NCBI RefSeq assembly: GCF_013283365.1
Contig: NZ_WBYM01000002.1
Location: 248,001-312,000, forward strand
Direction of reading: 5' to 3'
DNA: 64,000 bases
From: Marinobacterium sp. xm-d-530
GTDB lineage: Bacteria; Pseudomonadota; Gammaproteobacteria; Pseudomonadales; Balneatricaceae
In this document: positions 26,788-35,246 of the stretch, piece by piece
Layout of the letters: the number at the start of each line of letters is the position of its first letter
How positions within the stretch are numbered: the first letter of the stretch is position 1
The notes under the pieces: generated by a model
Seen by the model: the letters and a program-made list of their open reading frames with translations, nothing else
Told to the model about the DNA's origin: nothing
Database searches by the model: none
Position numbers and translations under genes: made by a program

Positions 26788-27144
26788 TATATATTTACCC
26801 TCGTTGTGGGGTACGGGACCTCCGAAGCTCTTGTGAAGCCTCTTCATCCATCGCCCTTATGCTTCTAATTTCCATTTTTCAGCGCATTATTCGGTGTTGC
26901 AACCAAATAAAACTCGCGTAGTTTACGCCTTTTATTCAACCCTGAACACCGCAGTTTTAGCGATTTAATACTAAAGTAATCAATGTTTTATCGCGTTTTG
27001 GAATAAGTTAATTCTACGGGCTTTTAACAGCCGTTTTTAGTTCTTTTAGGCTATTAAGTAAGAGCTTTTTAAACGTTTTTTTGCACTTTAGTCGTAATGC
27101 ATGTTTTGGAGTGTTGTACGAGGAGTTTGGAGTGTAATTGAATT
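26788..27144. other. AT-rich leader of the suc operon, no gene seen
   Basis: Region between the sucA start and a REP array. It is strongly AT-rich and must contain the sucA promoter, unless the operon is read from sdh. I could not fix a convincing -35/-10 pair. No open frame with coding character was found. Confidence 0.55.
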
Positions 27145-27355
27145 GCGGTTGACAGGCTGAAGCCAGTCACCAATGCATTATTCTAGCTACGGAGCTGCCG
27201 TGACTGAATAGCGGATGACAGGCTAAAGCCTGTCACCGAGGCATTATCCTAACTACGGAGCTGCCGTGACTGGATAGCGGCTGACAGGCTGAAGCCAGTC
27301 ACCAATGTATTATTTTCGCTACGGAGTGACGGTGACTGGCTTCAGCCTGTCATCC
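27145..27355. repeat. tandem REP-A array with a 66-bp period
   Basis: Units start at 27145, 27211 and 27277, exactly 66 bp apart. Each has an intact reverse arm, a spacer with CTACGGAG, and (units 1 and 2) a forward arm cut off after CGTGACTG before the next unit. Only the third unit keeps a full forward arm (27330-27355). This looks like amplification of a truncated head-to-head pair. The TTTCCAGAAAAC flank follows at 27369-27380. Confidence 0.92.
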
Positions 27356-27380
27356 ACCCTTACAGCGATTTCCAGAAAAC

Positions 27381-27408
27381 AAAAAACCCGCCAAGGCGGG
27401 TTTTTTTT
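27381..27408 (-). terminator. intrinsic terminator of the sdh operon
   Basis: Stem AACCCGCC / GGCGGGTT with T-runs on both strands (AAAAAA before, TTTTTTTT after), so it can work in either direction. It lies 16 bp past the sdhB stop. Separates sdhCDAB from sucABCD transcription at least in part. Confidence 0.9.
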
Positions 27409-27424
27409 GAGCTTCAACCTAATC

Positions 27425-28129
27425 TTAGGTTGCGCGTGAGATCAGCATGTTACGGATCTTACCAATCGCTTTGGTTGGGTTAAGACCTTTAGGACATACG
27501 TTCACACAGTTCATGATGCCGTGGCAGCGGAATACGCTGAATGGATCATCTAGCTCTGCAAGACGCTCGTTAGTCGCTGTATCGCGGCTGTCCGCTAGGA
27601 AACGGTAAGCCTGTAGAAGGCCTGATGGGCCGACAAACTTATCTGGGTTCCACCAGAACGACGGACAAGAGGTTGAACAACAAGCACAGAGGATACACTC
27701 GTATAGACCATCTAGCTCTGCACGCTCTTCAGGAGTCTGCAGGCGCTCGATCGCTGGAGCCGGAGTATCGTTGATCAAGAATGGTTTGATCTTCTCGTAC
27801 TGCTTGTAGAACTGACCCATATCGACAACCAAGTCACGGATAACCGGAAGACCTGGAAGTGGACGAAGAACCAGCTTGTCGTTCTTAACCACTTCAGAAA
27901 GAGGGGTAATACACGCAAGACCATTCTTACCGTTCATGTTCAAACCGTCAGAGCCACATACGCCCTCACGACAAGAACGACGGAATGTCATTGATGTATC
28001 TTTCTCTTTGAGAAGGTGTAGAAGATCCAACACCATGATGTCCTTGCCACCAGGGATATCGATCTGGATATCCTGCATGTAGGGAGCATCATCAATCTCA
28101 GGGTTGTAACGATAAACACTTACTAGCAT
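27425..28129 (-). CDS. sdhB: succinate dehydrogenase iron-sulfur subunit
   Basis: Carries electrons from the flavin of SdhA through three iron-sulfur clusters to ubiquinone in the membrane. The 234-residue protein has the [2Fe-2S] motif CREGVCGSDGLNMNGKNGLAC in its N-terminal domain (about residues 55-80), the [4Fe-4S] motif CILCACCSTSCP near 145-156 and the [3Fe-4S]/[4Fe-4S] C-terminal motif CHGIMNCVNVCPKGLNP. The length and cysteine pattern are those of bacterial complex II. Last gene of sdhCDAB: 12 bp after sdhA and followed by a strong terminator. Confidence 0.97.
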   Translation of the reverse strand: MLVSVYRYNPEIDDAPYMQDIQIDIPGGKDIMVLDLLHLLKEKDTSMTFRRSCREGVCGSDGLNMNGKNGLACITPLSEVVKNDKLVLRPLPGLPVIRDLVVDMGQFYKQYEKIKPFLINDTPAPAIERLQTPEERAELDGLYECILCACCSTSCPSFWWNPDKFVGPSGLLQAYRFLADSRDTATNERLAELDDPFSVFRCHGIMNCVNVCPKGLNPTKAIGKIRNMLISRAT

Positions 28130-28141
28130 CGTAACGACTCC

Positions 28142-29917
28142 TTAATATGTACGAACTTTAGGTGGGAACGCTTCCATGGTCTTCGGAGCGAAGTTCACGG
28201 CACGTTTGCCCAGCGTTTTCGTTTGTGGGTAGTAAACTGAGTGACACAACCAGTTTTCATCATCACGCTCAGTAAAGTCGTTACGAGCATGCGCACCACG
28301 AGACTCTTTACGCTCGTATGCAGCAATGGCAGTTGCCTCAGCCACTTCCATTAAATTCTCAAGCTCAAGCGCTTCAAGACGTGCAGTGTTGAATGACCCA
28401 GTCTTATCTTCAAGATATACGTTCGCTACACGCTCACGGATTGCCTTAAGCTTAGTCAAACCTTCCTGCATCGCATCGCCGTCGCGGAATACACCGAAGT
28501 AGAGCTGCATGCACTGCTGAAGATCTTTACGAATATCCGCAACCTTCTCACCGCCAGTCGAGTTATTTAGACGGTTTAGACGAGCCATTGCTGCCTCGAT
28601 CTCTTCTTCAGTAGCGTCTTTAACTTCGTAGCCTTCGCGCATCTGCTGTTCGATCTGAAGACCTGCAGCACGACCGAAGACAACCAAGTCTAGTAGTGAG
28701 TTACCACCTAGACGGTTAGCACCGTGTACCGATACACAAGCAACCTCACCACAAGCGAATAGACCTTCAACGATCTTATCTTCACCTGATTCAGGATCTG
28801 GGTTAATCACCTGACCACCGATGTTAGTGGTCACACCACCCATCATGTAGTGACAGGTTGGCACCACTGGAATTGGCTCTTTCACAGGATCAGCTGCTGC
28901 GAATGTCATTGAAAGCTCACAGATACCTGGTAGACGTGAGTGAAGAACCTCTTCACCTAGGTGATCAAGCTTCAAGTAGACGTGATCGCCGTCTGGACCA
29001 CAGCCACGGCCTTCAAGGATCTCTAGGATCATTGAGCGCGCAACAACGTCACGACCGGCAAGGTCTTTCGCATTAGGAGCGTAACGCTCCATGAAGCGCT
29101 CGCCGTCTTTATTAACTAGGTAGCCACCTTCACCACGACAACCTTCAGTTACCAGCGTACCTGCACCCGCAATACCGGTTGGGTGGAACTGCCACATCTC
29201 CATGTCTTGCGCAGCAATGCCGGCACGAAGTGCCATACCCATGCCGTCACCAGTGTTGATCAAAGCGTTGGTAGTCGATGCGTAGATACGACCTGCACCG
29301 CCAGTAGCCAATACAGTCGCTTTCGCTTTAATGTAAACGGTTTCACCTGTTTCGATACAGATCGCAATACAACCGACAACCGCGCCGTCTGCATTTTTAA
29401 CAAGATCGACTGCAAACCACTCGTTTAGGAAAGTTGTACCTGACTTCATGTTTGCTTGGTATAGCGTGTGAAGCAGTGCGTGACCTGTACGGTCTGCCGC
29501 AGCACAAGTACGAGCAGCCTGACCACCTTCACCGAAGTTCTTAGATTGACCACCAAATGGACGCTGGTAGATACGACCTGTCTCTGTGCGAGAGAAAGGA
29601 AGACCCATGTGGTCAAGTTCGAATACCGCACGTGGACCTACAGAACACATGTATTCGATCGCGTCTTGGTCACCGATGTAGTCAGAACCTTTAACGGTAT
29701 CGTACATGTGCCAGCGCCAATCGTCGTTTGGATCCGCACTCGCGATTGCACAAGTAATACCACCCTGTGCTGATACTGTGTGTGAACGTGTTGGGAACAC
29801 TTTTGTAACACACGCAGTGTTTAAACCTGACTGTGCAAGTTGAAGGGCTGCGCGCATACCTGCACCGCCACCGCCGACAACAATTGCATCAAATGTAAGC
29901 GTACGTAGCTTAGACAT
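28142..29917 (-). CDS. sdhA: succinate dehydrogenase flavoprotein subunit
   Basis: Catalytic subunit of complex II; oxidises succinate to fumarate with covalently bound FAD. The 591-residue protein has the FAD fold [19 protein letters not shown], the flavinylation histidine H46 in [11 protein letters not shown], the substrate block [25 protein letters not shown] and [19 protein letters not shown]. The Trp-Arg-rich C-terminus ends [14 protein letters not shown] as in proteobacterial SdhA. It lies 3 bp downstream of sdhD and 12 bp upstream of sdhB. Confidence 0.97.
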   Translation of the reverse strand: MSKLRTLTFDAIVVGGGGAGMRAALQLAQSGLNTACVTKVFPTRSHTVSAQGGITCAIASADPNDDWRWHMYDTVKGSDYIGDQDAIEYMCSVGPRAVFELDHMGLPFSRTETGRIYQRPFGGQSKNFGEGGQAARTCAAADRTGHALLHTLYQANMKSGTTFLNEWFAVDLVKNADGAVVGCIAICIETGETVYIKAKATVLATGGAGRIYASTTNALINTGDGMGMALRAGIAAQDMEMWQFHPTGIAGAGTLVTEGCRGEGGYLVNKDGERFMERYAPNAKDLAGRDVVARSMILEILEGRGCGPDGDHVYLKLDHLGEEVLHSRLPGICELSMTFAAADPVKEPIPVVPTCHYMMGGVTTNIGGQVINPDPESGEDKIVEGLFACGEVACVSVHGANRLGGNSLLDLVVFGRAAGLQIEQQMREGYEVKDATEEEIEAAMARLNRLNNSTGGEKVADIRKDLQQCMQLYFGVFRDGDAMQEGLTKLKAIRERVANVYLEDKTGSFNTARLEALELENLMEVAEATAIAAYERKESRGAHARNDFTERDDENWLCHSVYYPQTKTLGKRAVNFAPKTMEAFPPKVRTY

Positions 29918-29920
29918 CTA

Positions 29921-30268
29921 TTAAACCCCCCAAAGAATCTGAATACCCCACACCACGTAAACAAACGCGAGCAGGCCACAGGCAGATTGGAATACGAAAC
30001 GAATGCCAGTTGGTTTAATGTAGTCGGTAGAAATTGACCACATACCGATCCAAGCATGCGCAACCAATGAAAGCAGTGTTAACAGTGTGAAGATACGCAT
30101 TGCAGTACCTTCAAACAGTGCTGACCACTGGTTGTAATCTAGTTCAGGGTTAAGCAGCATGTAGCCGATCATGAAGATCGTGTAAGCTGCAAGGACAACC
30201 GCAGTTACGCGCTGCATCATCCAATCGTAAAGGCCGCTACGGCCAAAGCTTGTTACCGAAGTTACCAT
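29921..30268 (-). CDS. sdhD: succinate dehydrogenase membrane anchor subunit
   Basis: Small membrane subunit that with SdhC holds complex II in the membrane and forms the quinone and haem b sites. The 115-residue protein starts MVTSVTSFGRSGLYDWMMQRVTA and has three hydrophobic segments (about 24-43, 57-77, 90-112); the haem-ligand histidine is in LVAHAWIGMW and the quinone-site Tyr in STDYI. I start at ATG 30268, which has AGGAG 7 nt upstream; a TTG two codons earlier is unlikely. The start overlaps the end of sdhC by 7 bp, implying coupled translation. Confidence 0.94.
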   Translation of the reverse strand: MVTSVTSFGRSGLYDWMMQRVTAVVLAAYTIFMIGYMLLNPELDYNQWSALFEGTAMRIFTLLTLLSLVAHAWIGMWSISTDYIKPTGIRFVFQSACGLLAFVYVVWGIQILWGV

Positions 30269-30639
30269 ACCCAAACTCCTGCTAGCACAATGGAGATAGC
30301 TGAAATCGCAAGCGTTGCTTTCGCAGCCGCATTGCCAGATTCAATCTCTTCACAGTAACCCGCATCCATAACAAGGTGCTTGATACCTGCGAAGAAGTGG
30401 TACAGAAGTGCAGACAACAGACCCCAAGCAATGAACTTGGCAATGAATGATTCTGTTAGAAGTGCAGCTGCTGCATCAAAACCCTCTTGAGACTCAAGAG
30501 AAAGGCTCAGTGCGTACATCATGAAAATGGTACCGACAAATAGAATCAGACCAGTGACACGGTGCAGAATTGAAGTCACAGCCGGTAGAGGCTGCTTAAT
30601 GGTTCTCAAATCGAGATTTACAGGTCGTTTTTTGTTCAC
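30262..30639 (-). CDS. sdhC: succinate dehydrogenase cytochrome b subunit
   Basis: Haem- and quinone-binding membrane subunit of complex II. The 125-residue protein starts MNKKRPVNLDLRTIKQPLPA and shows the SILHRVTG motif with H26, three transmembrane helices (about 29-48, 66-86, 105-124) and H81/H88 in YHFFAGIKHLVMDAG, the second-helix region that supplies the haem ligand. First gene of sdhCDAB; a promoter candidate lies about 170 bp upstream and gltA is divergent. Confidence 0.95.
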   Translation of the reverse strand: MNKKRPVNLDLRTIKQPLPAVTSILHRVTGLILFVGTIFMMYALSLSLESQEGFDAAAALLTESFIAKFIAWGLLSALLYHFFAGIKHLVMDAGYCEEIESGNAAAKATLAISAISIVLAGVWVW

Positions 30640-30805
30640 GGCTCTAGTTCACACTTATGTGCCCTCTCCGGGGCCTCGTTTACTAGTAAGTACCTGATTC
30701 GGTAGTGACAGAGTCAACTACTCAGGACGACGATTAAAACTGCACGTTTATGACAAATATTCATATGAATATTCACATATTGCAGCGCGCAATTTTCGGA
30801 GGCTG

Positions 30806-30833
30806 ATTATAACAATTGATAGGCTTTTGACAA
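30806..30833 (-). promoter_or_regulatory. sigma-70 promoter candidate for sdhCDAB
   Basis: On the minus strand TTGTCA (30833-30828) and a perfect TATAAT (30811-30806) are separated by 16 bp. It leaves an untranslated leader of about 160 nt before sdhC, long enough to carry post-transcriptional control; no clear riboswitch is recognised there. Confidence 0.7.
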
Positions 30834-30970
30834 TCAATCTAAGGCCCTATTAGCCAATGGTTTAATAGGGCCATGTACAGTTCCGACGCGATTCATACGC
30901 CAGAGCGCATAAATTCGACTTATAGCTTTTTGTCCTTACTTTATAGCTTTTGCACTGCAACAATTGACGA

Positions 30971-30998
30971 TTGACAATCACTTTGGGCTCACTATAGT
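30971..30998 (+). promoter_or_regulatory. sigma-70 promoter candidate for gltA
   Basis: Perfect TTGACA (30971-30976), 16-bp spacer, TATAGT (30993-30998), about 90 bp ahead of gltA. A second TTGAC (30964-30968) overlaps just upstream. The 455-bp space between sdhC and gltA holds these two divergent promoters and no gene. Confidence 0.75.
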
Positions 30999-31094
30999 GA
31001 TCAGGCCTTAAAGAGTTCTGAGCCAACCTCAGAAGACCTCTAAGATGCTTAAATACCCATATTAAGCAGTAACGGAAATAGATAGGAGCCAACC

Positions 31095-32375
31095 ATGGCT
31101 GATAAGAAAGCTCGTCTCGTAGTAGACGGTGTAGATAAAGAGATCGAACTGCCGGTTTATCACGGCACAGAAGGTCCAGATGTTGTTGACGTTCGCCCAC
31201 TAACAGGTGAAGGCCTGTTTACTTACGACCCAGGTTTTGTATCAACAGCCTCTTGTGAATCAAAAATCACATACATTGACGGCGCTAATGGTGTTCTTCT
31301 TCACCGCGGTTACCCAATCGAAGAACTGGCCGAGCACTCAGACTACTTAGAAGTGTGCTACCTCCTTCTAAATGGTGAACTCCCTACTCCAGAGCAGAAA
31401 GCTAAATTTGACTACACTGTGAACCAACACACTATGGTTCATGAGCAGCTTCGCTCTTTCTACAACGGTTTCCGCCGTGACGCTCACCCTATGGCGATCA
31501 TGTGTGGTGTCGTAGGTGCGCTATCAGCTTTCTACCACGACTCACTGGATATCAATGACCCTCATCACCGTGAAGTCTGCGCTTACCGCCTGATCGCTAA
31601 AATGCCAACGCTGGCTGCGATGTGTTACAAATTCTCAATCGGTCAGCCATTCATCTACCCACGTAATGACCTTGGCTACGCTGATAACTTCCTACGCATG
31701 ATGTTTGCGACACCTTGTGAGGATTACAAAATCAACCCTGTGCTATCTCGCGCAATGGATAAGATCTTCACGCTTCACGCAGACCATGAACAGAACGCTT
31801 CAACATCGACTGTTCGTCTTGCTGGTTCATCAGGTGCTAACCCGTTTGCCTGTATCGCAGCGGGCATCGCGGCACTTTGGGGCCCAGCACACGGTGGTGC
31901 AAACGAAGCAGTACTGAAGATGCTTGCTGAGATCGGTTCTGTTGAGAACATCCCTGCGTTCATCGAGAAAGCAAAAGATCCAAACGATCCATTCCGTCTA
32001 ATGGGCTTCGGTCACCGCGTATACCGCAACTTTGACCCACGCTCGCGCGTTATGAAACAGACCTGTGATGAAGTATTGGCTGAACTGGGCATCACGGATG
32101 ATCCAATGCTAGATATCGCTAAAGAGCTTGAGCGCATCGCGCTAGAAGATGAATACTTCGTTAGCCGTAAACTCTACCCTAACGTTGACTTCTACTCAGG
32201 CATCATCCTGAAAGCTATCGGTATCCCTACCTCTATGTTTACCGTTATTTTCGCTCTGTCACGCACGATTGGATGGATCTCACACTGGAACGAGTTCCAC
32301 TCAAGCCCGAACAAGATCGGTCGTCCACGCCAGCTTTACACTGGTGCGCCTAAGCGCAAGCACCCACGTGCTTAA
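31095..32375 (+). CDS. gltA: citrate synthase (type II, hexameric class)
   Basis: Condenses acetyl-CoA with oxaloacetate to citrate, the entry step of the TCA cycle. The 426-residue protein is the gram-negative NADH-sensitive type by length and by its N-terminal beta domain (residues 1-50). Catalytic landmarks are [20 protein letters not shown], the histidine in [17 protein letters not shown] and [14 protein letters not shown] near residue 310. AGGAG stands 7 nt before the ATG. It is divergent from sdhCDAB, the usual order in gammaproteobacteria, and ends at a strong bidirectional terminator. Confidence 0.97.
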   Translation: MADKKARLVVDGVDKEIELPVYHGTEGPDVVDVRPLTGEGLFTYDPGFVSTASCESKITYIDGANGVLLHRGYPIEELAEHSDYLEVCYLLLNGELPTPEQKAKFDYTVNQHTMVHEQLRSFYNGFRRDAHPMAIMCGVVGALSAFYHDSLDINDPHHREVCAYRLIAKMPTLAAMCYKFSIGQPFIYPRNDLGYADNFLRMMFATPCEDYKINPVLSRAMDKIFTLHADHEQNASTSTVRLAGSSGANPFACIAAGIAALWGPAHGGANEAVLKMLAEIGSVENIPAFIEKAKDPNDPFRLMGFGHRVYRNFDPRSRVMKQTCDEVLAELGITDDPMLDIAKELERIALEDEYFVSRKLYPNVDFYSGIILKAIGIPTSMFTVIFALSRTIGWISHWNEFHSSPNKIGRPRQLYTGAPKRKHPRA

Positions 32376-32393
32376 TCGCTAATAGCGCCCCAT

Positions 32394-32422
32394 AAAAAAA
32401 CCCCGCTGTAGCGGGGTTTTTT
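32394..32422. terminator. bidirectional terminator between gltA and the small gene
   Basis: Stem ACCCCGCT / AGCGGGGT with A7 before and T6 after, so it works for gltA (plus) and for the convergent small gene (minus). Confidence 0.9.
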
Positions 32423-32444
32423 ATTGTCTAGCACAAGACAGTTA

Positions 32445-32678
32445 TTAGTGCTGTGTACGCATCAACGGTGAGCTGAACACCTGCTGGATAGCACGATGAT
32501 TAACAACCTGCGCAGCTACTTTAGACGCTTTTTTCTGAGCCTGAAAAACAAGCGCTGCCAATTCAGAGCGACGAATCTGTTTTGCATTCCACTCAACCAG
32601 AGCGATCTTTTCTGACTCGCTTAGGTCGTTGCTGTCTAGAAGTTCTAGAAGTGTTTTTTGATCAAGGATCTGTGACAT
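32445..32678 (-). CDS. small protein of unknown function (77 aa)
   Basis: I do not recognise this protein. It is soluble, charged and probably mostly helical: MSQILDQKTLLELLDSNDLS, then an Asp/Glu/Lys-rich middle and a Gln/Ala/Val-rich C-terminal half ending FSSPLMRTQH. There is no signal peptide, membrane segment or cysteine motif. A strong GGAGG lies 8 nt before the ATG at 32678, which favours a real gene; the in-frame GTG at 32693 would swallow that site. It has its own terminator, shared with gltA, and stands alone facing it. TTGACT- or TATAAT-like promoter elements are not obvious upstream, although the region 32694-32760 is AT-rich. Confidence 0.65.
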   Translation of the reverse strand: MSQILDQKTLLELLDSNDLSESEKIALVEWNAKQIRRSELAALVFQAQKKASKVAAQVVNHRAIQQVFSSPLMRTQH

Positions 32679-32803
32679 GAGGTCATCCTCCACTGTTTAA
32701 TTAAGTTAGCGCTAATATATTCGACCAAGGTATTAGTCAGCAAGAGAGGCTTTTTCACAGAATAGGTGAGTTTAGTTCAACATATGTAGCGTAATTCGAA
32801 AGT

Positions 32804-32879
32804 GGTGTCAGACCATAGGTCAGACACCGGCATGCCGAACCAACTACGAAGCTAAGGGTCTGACCTTCGGTCTGACCCT
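32804..32879. repeat. pair of family D palindromes with a REP-A-like spacer
   Basis: GGTGTCAGACC...GGTCAGACACC (32804-32828) and AGGGTCTGACC...GGTCTGACCCT (32855-32879) are separated by a 26-nt spacer with AACCAACTACGAAGC. This spacer resembles that of REP-A pairs (CTACGGAGC), so the pair has the same architecture with different arms. It lies 41 bp from a complete REP-A pair. Confidence 0.8.
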
Positions 32880-32920
32880 ACTTTTCAATTACGTAACGTG
32901 CTTTGGAGTTAAACCAAACA

Positions 32921-33002
32921 GCGGATGACAGGCTAAAGCCTGTCACCGGTACGCAGACTTAGCTACGGAGTCGCAGTGACTGGCTTTCAGCCTGTCATCT
33001 GC
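32921..33002. repeat. head-to-head REP-A pair (82 bp)
   Basis: Reverse arm 32921-32948, spacer with TTAGCTACGGAGTCG, forward arm 32974-33002. The forward arm is followed within about 20 bp by the prpE terminator. Confidence 0.92.
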
Positions 33003-33023
33003 TTTCGGCAACAGCAAAAACAA

Positions 33024-33047
33024 AAAAGCGAGCCTGAGGCTCGCTTT
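33024..33047 (-). terminator. intrinsic terminator of prpE
   Basis: Stem AAGCGAGCC / GGCTCGCTT with loop TGA; on the minus strand TTTTTTG TTTTT follows. It lies about 20 bp after the prpE stop. Confidence 0.87.
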
Positions 33048-33068
33048 TCATTCACAAGGTAAATTCAA

Positions 33069-34961
33069 TTACCCAGCAATCATTCCATTCTCACGCATGA
33101 TGCCTTCGATCTCTGGCAAGCTGGCTGGATCATCGATGGTTGATGGTACTGTGTACTCTTGGCCATCAGCGATCTGACGCAGTAGCTTACGTAGGATTTT
33201 GCCTGAACGAGTTTTAGGCAGACGTTTAACCACTGCCGTGCGCTTGTAACAGGCGATTGGGCCAATCTCTTTACGAATGTTAGCAACCAATTCCGCTGAA
33301 AGTTGCTCGTCTGAAATATCAGCACCATCTTTCAGAATGACAAGACCAACAGGCTCCTGACCTTTTAGCTGCTCAGAGATACCGATCACGGCACACTCTG
33401 CAACGGCTGGGTGCGCAGCTACGATCTCTTCCATCTCACCCGTCGATAGACGGTGACCGGCAACGTTAATTACATCATCGGTACGACCCATGATGAAGAC
33501 ATAGCCATCTTCATCTTTATAACCACCGTCACCTGAGGTATAGAAACCTTCAACATCTGACAGGTAACCCGACTTGAAGCGATCGAAGTCACCCCAAACC
33601 GTTGGCAGACAACTTGGTGGTAGTGGCAGCTTGATAGCTATAGAACCCTGCTGACCTGCTGGCAATTCATTACCCGCTTCGTCAACAATCTGCACATTAA
33701 AGCCTGGGCTTGGCAGCGTTGCTGAACCGGCTTTTGGTGGCATTGGCTCGACACCCATCAAGTTGCCACAGATCGCCCAACCGGTCTCTGTCTGCCACCA
33801 GTGATCAATAACGGGTTTACCGGTTTTCTCAACAGTCCAATCATAGGTTGGTGGATCTAGACGCTCACCCGCCATGAAGATGGTTTGCAGTTCAGACAGG
33901 TCGTACTTAGCCACTTCCTGAGCTTCAGGATCTTCTTTTTTAATTGCACGGAAAGCGGTTGGTGCAGCAAATAGAATCTTAGCTTTGTACTCTTCACAGA
34001 CACGCCAGAAAGCGCCAGCGTCCGGAGTGCGAACCGGCTTGCCTTCGTAGACAATCGTACTACAGCCAGCCAGAAGTGGTCCGTAAACAATGTAGGAGTG
34101 ACCAACAACCCAACCTACATCCGAAGCGGCCCAGTAAACATCACCCGCTTTCACGTTGTAGATCGCTTTCATTGAGTAGTTCAGTGCGGTCGCATGACCA
34201 CCATTATCACGAACGACACCCTTAGGTTTGCCCGTAGTACCTGAGGTGTAAAGAATGTATAGAGGATCTGTACCTTTAACCGCCACTGGCTCTGCTGGCG
34301 TCGCGTTAGCCATCTCTTCAGCCCAGTCACAATCACGTGGAGCCGTTAGCTCGGCCGTCACCTCTTCACGCTGGAAGACAATAACAGACTCCGGCTTATG
34401 CTCAGACAGGTTAATCCCTTCATCTACCATCGGCTTGTAAGGAAGTACCTTGGCAACTTCGACACCGCAAGAAGCCGTCACAATCGCCTTAGGTTGTGCA
34501 TCATCGATACGTACAGCAAGCTCGTTAGGCGCAAAGCCACCAAATACAACTGAGTGGATAGCACCTAAGCGTGCAACCGCCAGCATAGCAACCACGGCTT
34601 CAGGGATCATTGGCATGTAGATAACGACACGATCGCCCTTCTCGACCCCTTTAGATTTCAAAACACCCGCAAAGCGTGACACCTGATCTTTCAGTTCAGA
34701 GTAGGTCACAGTGCGTTTAGTGTTGGTTACTGGTGAATCATAAAGTAGAGCTGCTTGGTCACCGCGACCCTGTTCGACATGATAGTCAACAGCCATGTAA
34801 GAGGTGTTCATCTCACCATCAGCAAACCAACGGTCAATACCGTTCTCATCTTTCGAAAGAATCGTTTGTGGTGCTTTGAACCATGGCAGATCAGCCGCTT
34901 TTTCAGCCCAAAACGCTTCTGGTTGCTCGATCGACTTCGTGTATTCGCTAAGGTAAGACAT
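33069..34961 (-). CDS. prpE: propionate--CoA ligase
   Basis: Adenylate-forming ligase that makes propionyl-CoA (and probably some acetyl-CoA) from the free acid, ATP and CoA. The 630-residue protein starts MSYLSEYTKSIEQPEAFWAE, the acetyl-CoA-synthetase N-domain. It shows YILYTSGTTGKPKGVVRDNGGH, DHWWQTETGWAI, the PrpE/ACSS3-type CLPTVWGDFDRF block and TRSGKILRKLL with the regulatory acetylation lysine. VVRDNGGH and CLPTVW separate it from Acs. I start at the second ATG (34961), because GAGGA is 7 nt upstream of it and touches the first ATG (34967). No prpB, prpC or prpD is nearby. Two GTCGAC palindromes upstream may be its operators. Confidence 0.88.
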   Translation of the reverse strand: MSYLSEYTKSIEQPEAFWAEKAADLPWFKAPQTILSKDENGIDRWFADGEMNTSYMAVDYHVEQGRGDQAALLYDSPVTNTKRTVTYSELKDQVSRFAGVLKSKGVEKGDRVVIYMPMIPEAVVAMLAVARLGAIHSVVFGGFAPNELAVRIDDAQPKAIVTASCGVEVAKVLPYKPMVDEGINLSEHKPESVIVFQREEVTAELTAPRDCDWAEEMANATPAEPVAVKGTDPLYILYTSGTTGKPKGVVRDNGGHATALNYSMKAIYNVKAGDVYWAASDVGWVVGHSYIVYGPLLAGCSTIVYEGKPVRTPDAGAFWRVCEEYKAKILFAAPTAFRAIKKEDPEAQEVAKYDLSELQTIFMAGERLDPPTYDWTVEKTGKPVIDHWWQTETGWAICGNLMGVEPMPPKAGSATLPSPGFNVQIVDEAGNELPAGQQGSIAIKLPLPPSCLPTVWGDFDRFKSGYLSDVEGFYTSGDGGYKDEDGYVFIMGRTDDVINVAGHRLSTGEMEEIVAAHPAVAECAVIGISEQLKGQEPVGLVILKDGADISDEQLSAELVANIRKEIGPIACYKRTAVVKRLPKTRSGKILRKLLRQIADGQEYTVPSTIDDPASLPEIEGIMRENGMIAG

Positions 34962-35033
34962 ACTCATTCCTCATTAACTGACGAGATGTGATTATTTTTA
35001 GACGCTCGATATGAGCACTTTTCTAAAATAAGA

Positions 35034-35043
35034 TTGTCGACAC
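35034..35043. promoter_or_regulatory. GTCGAC-centred operator candidate, proximal to prpE
   Basis: ATTGTCGACA, matching nine of the first ten bases of the perfect palindrome 54 bp away. Placed about 75 bp upstream of prpE on its promoter side. Confidence 0.4.
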
Positions 35044-35087
35044 TTTACCGGAAAAGATTGGGGATTTATTTACGACTTATGGCGATA

Positions 35088-35099
35088 TTGTCGACAATC
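35088..35099. promoter_or_regulatory. perfect 12-bp palindrome ATTGTCGACAAT in the prpE-bioM space
   Basis: A perfect palindrome in the 285-bp region between divergent prpE and bioM. From memory, GntR-type regulators of propionate/methylcitrate genes in some gammaproteobacteria use a site of this form; no regulator gene is in the window. Nothing else is recognised in 34962-35246, and no biotin (BirA-type) operator is evident ahead of bioM. Confidence 0.5.
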
Positions 35100-35246
35100 C
35101 TATCCATCCTTATAACCAGATAAATGGATTTAAGGCACTTTTATCGCCAGCATGTAGTTCTACTACAGCCCTATTTGGGTTGGATTTGTTCGAAAGCATA
35201 GGCTACTCTGCGTCCACATTTTGAAAAGTTACATACCCTTTTACCA

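Noticed and set aside
27145-27355. CRISPR-like look of the tandem repeat
   Set aside because: The 66-bp units are themselves palindromic with similar spacers, only three copies, and no cas genes; it is a REP array.
33069-34961. acetyl-CoA synthetase (acs) assignment
   Set aside because: VVRDNGGH, CLPTVWGDFDRF and the length of about 630 fit PrpE/ACSS3 better than Acs (about 650).
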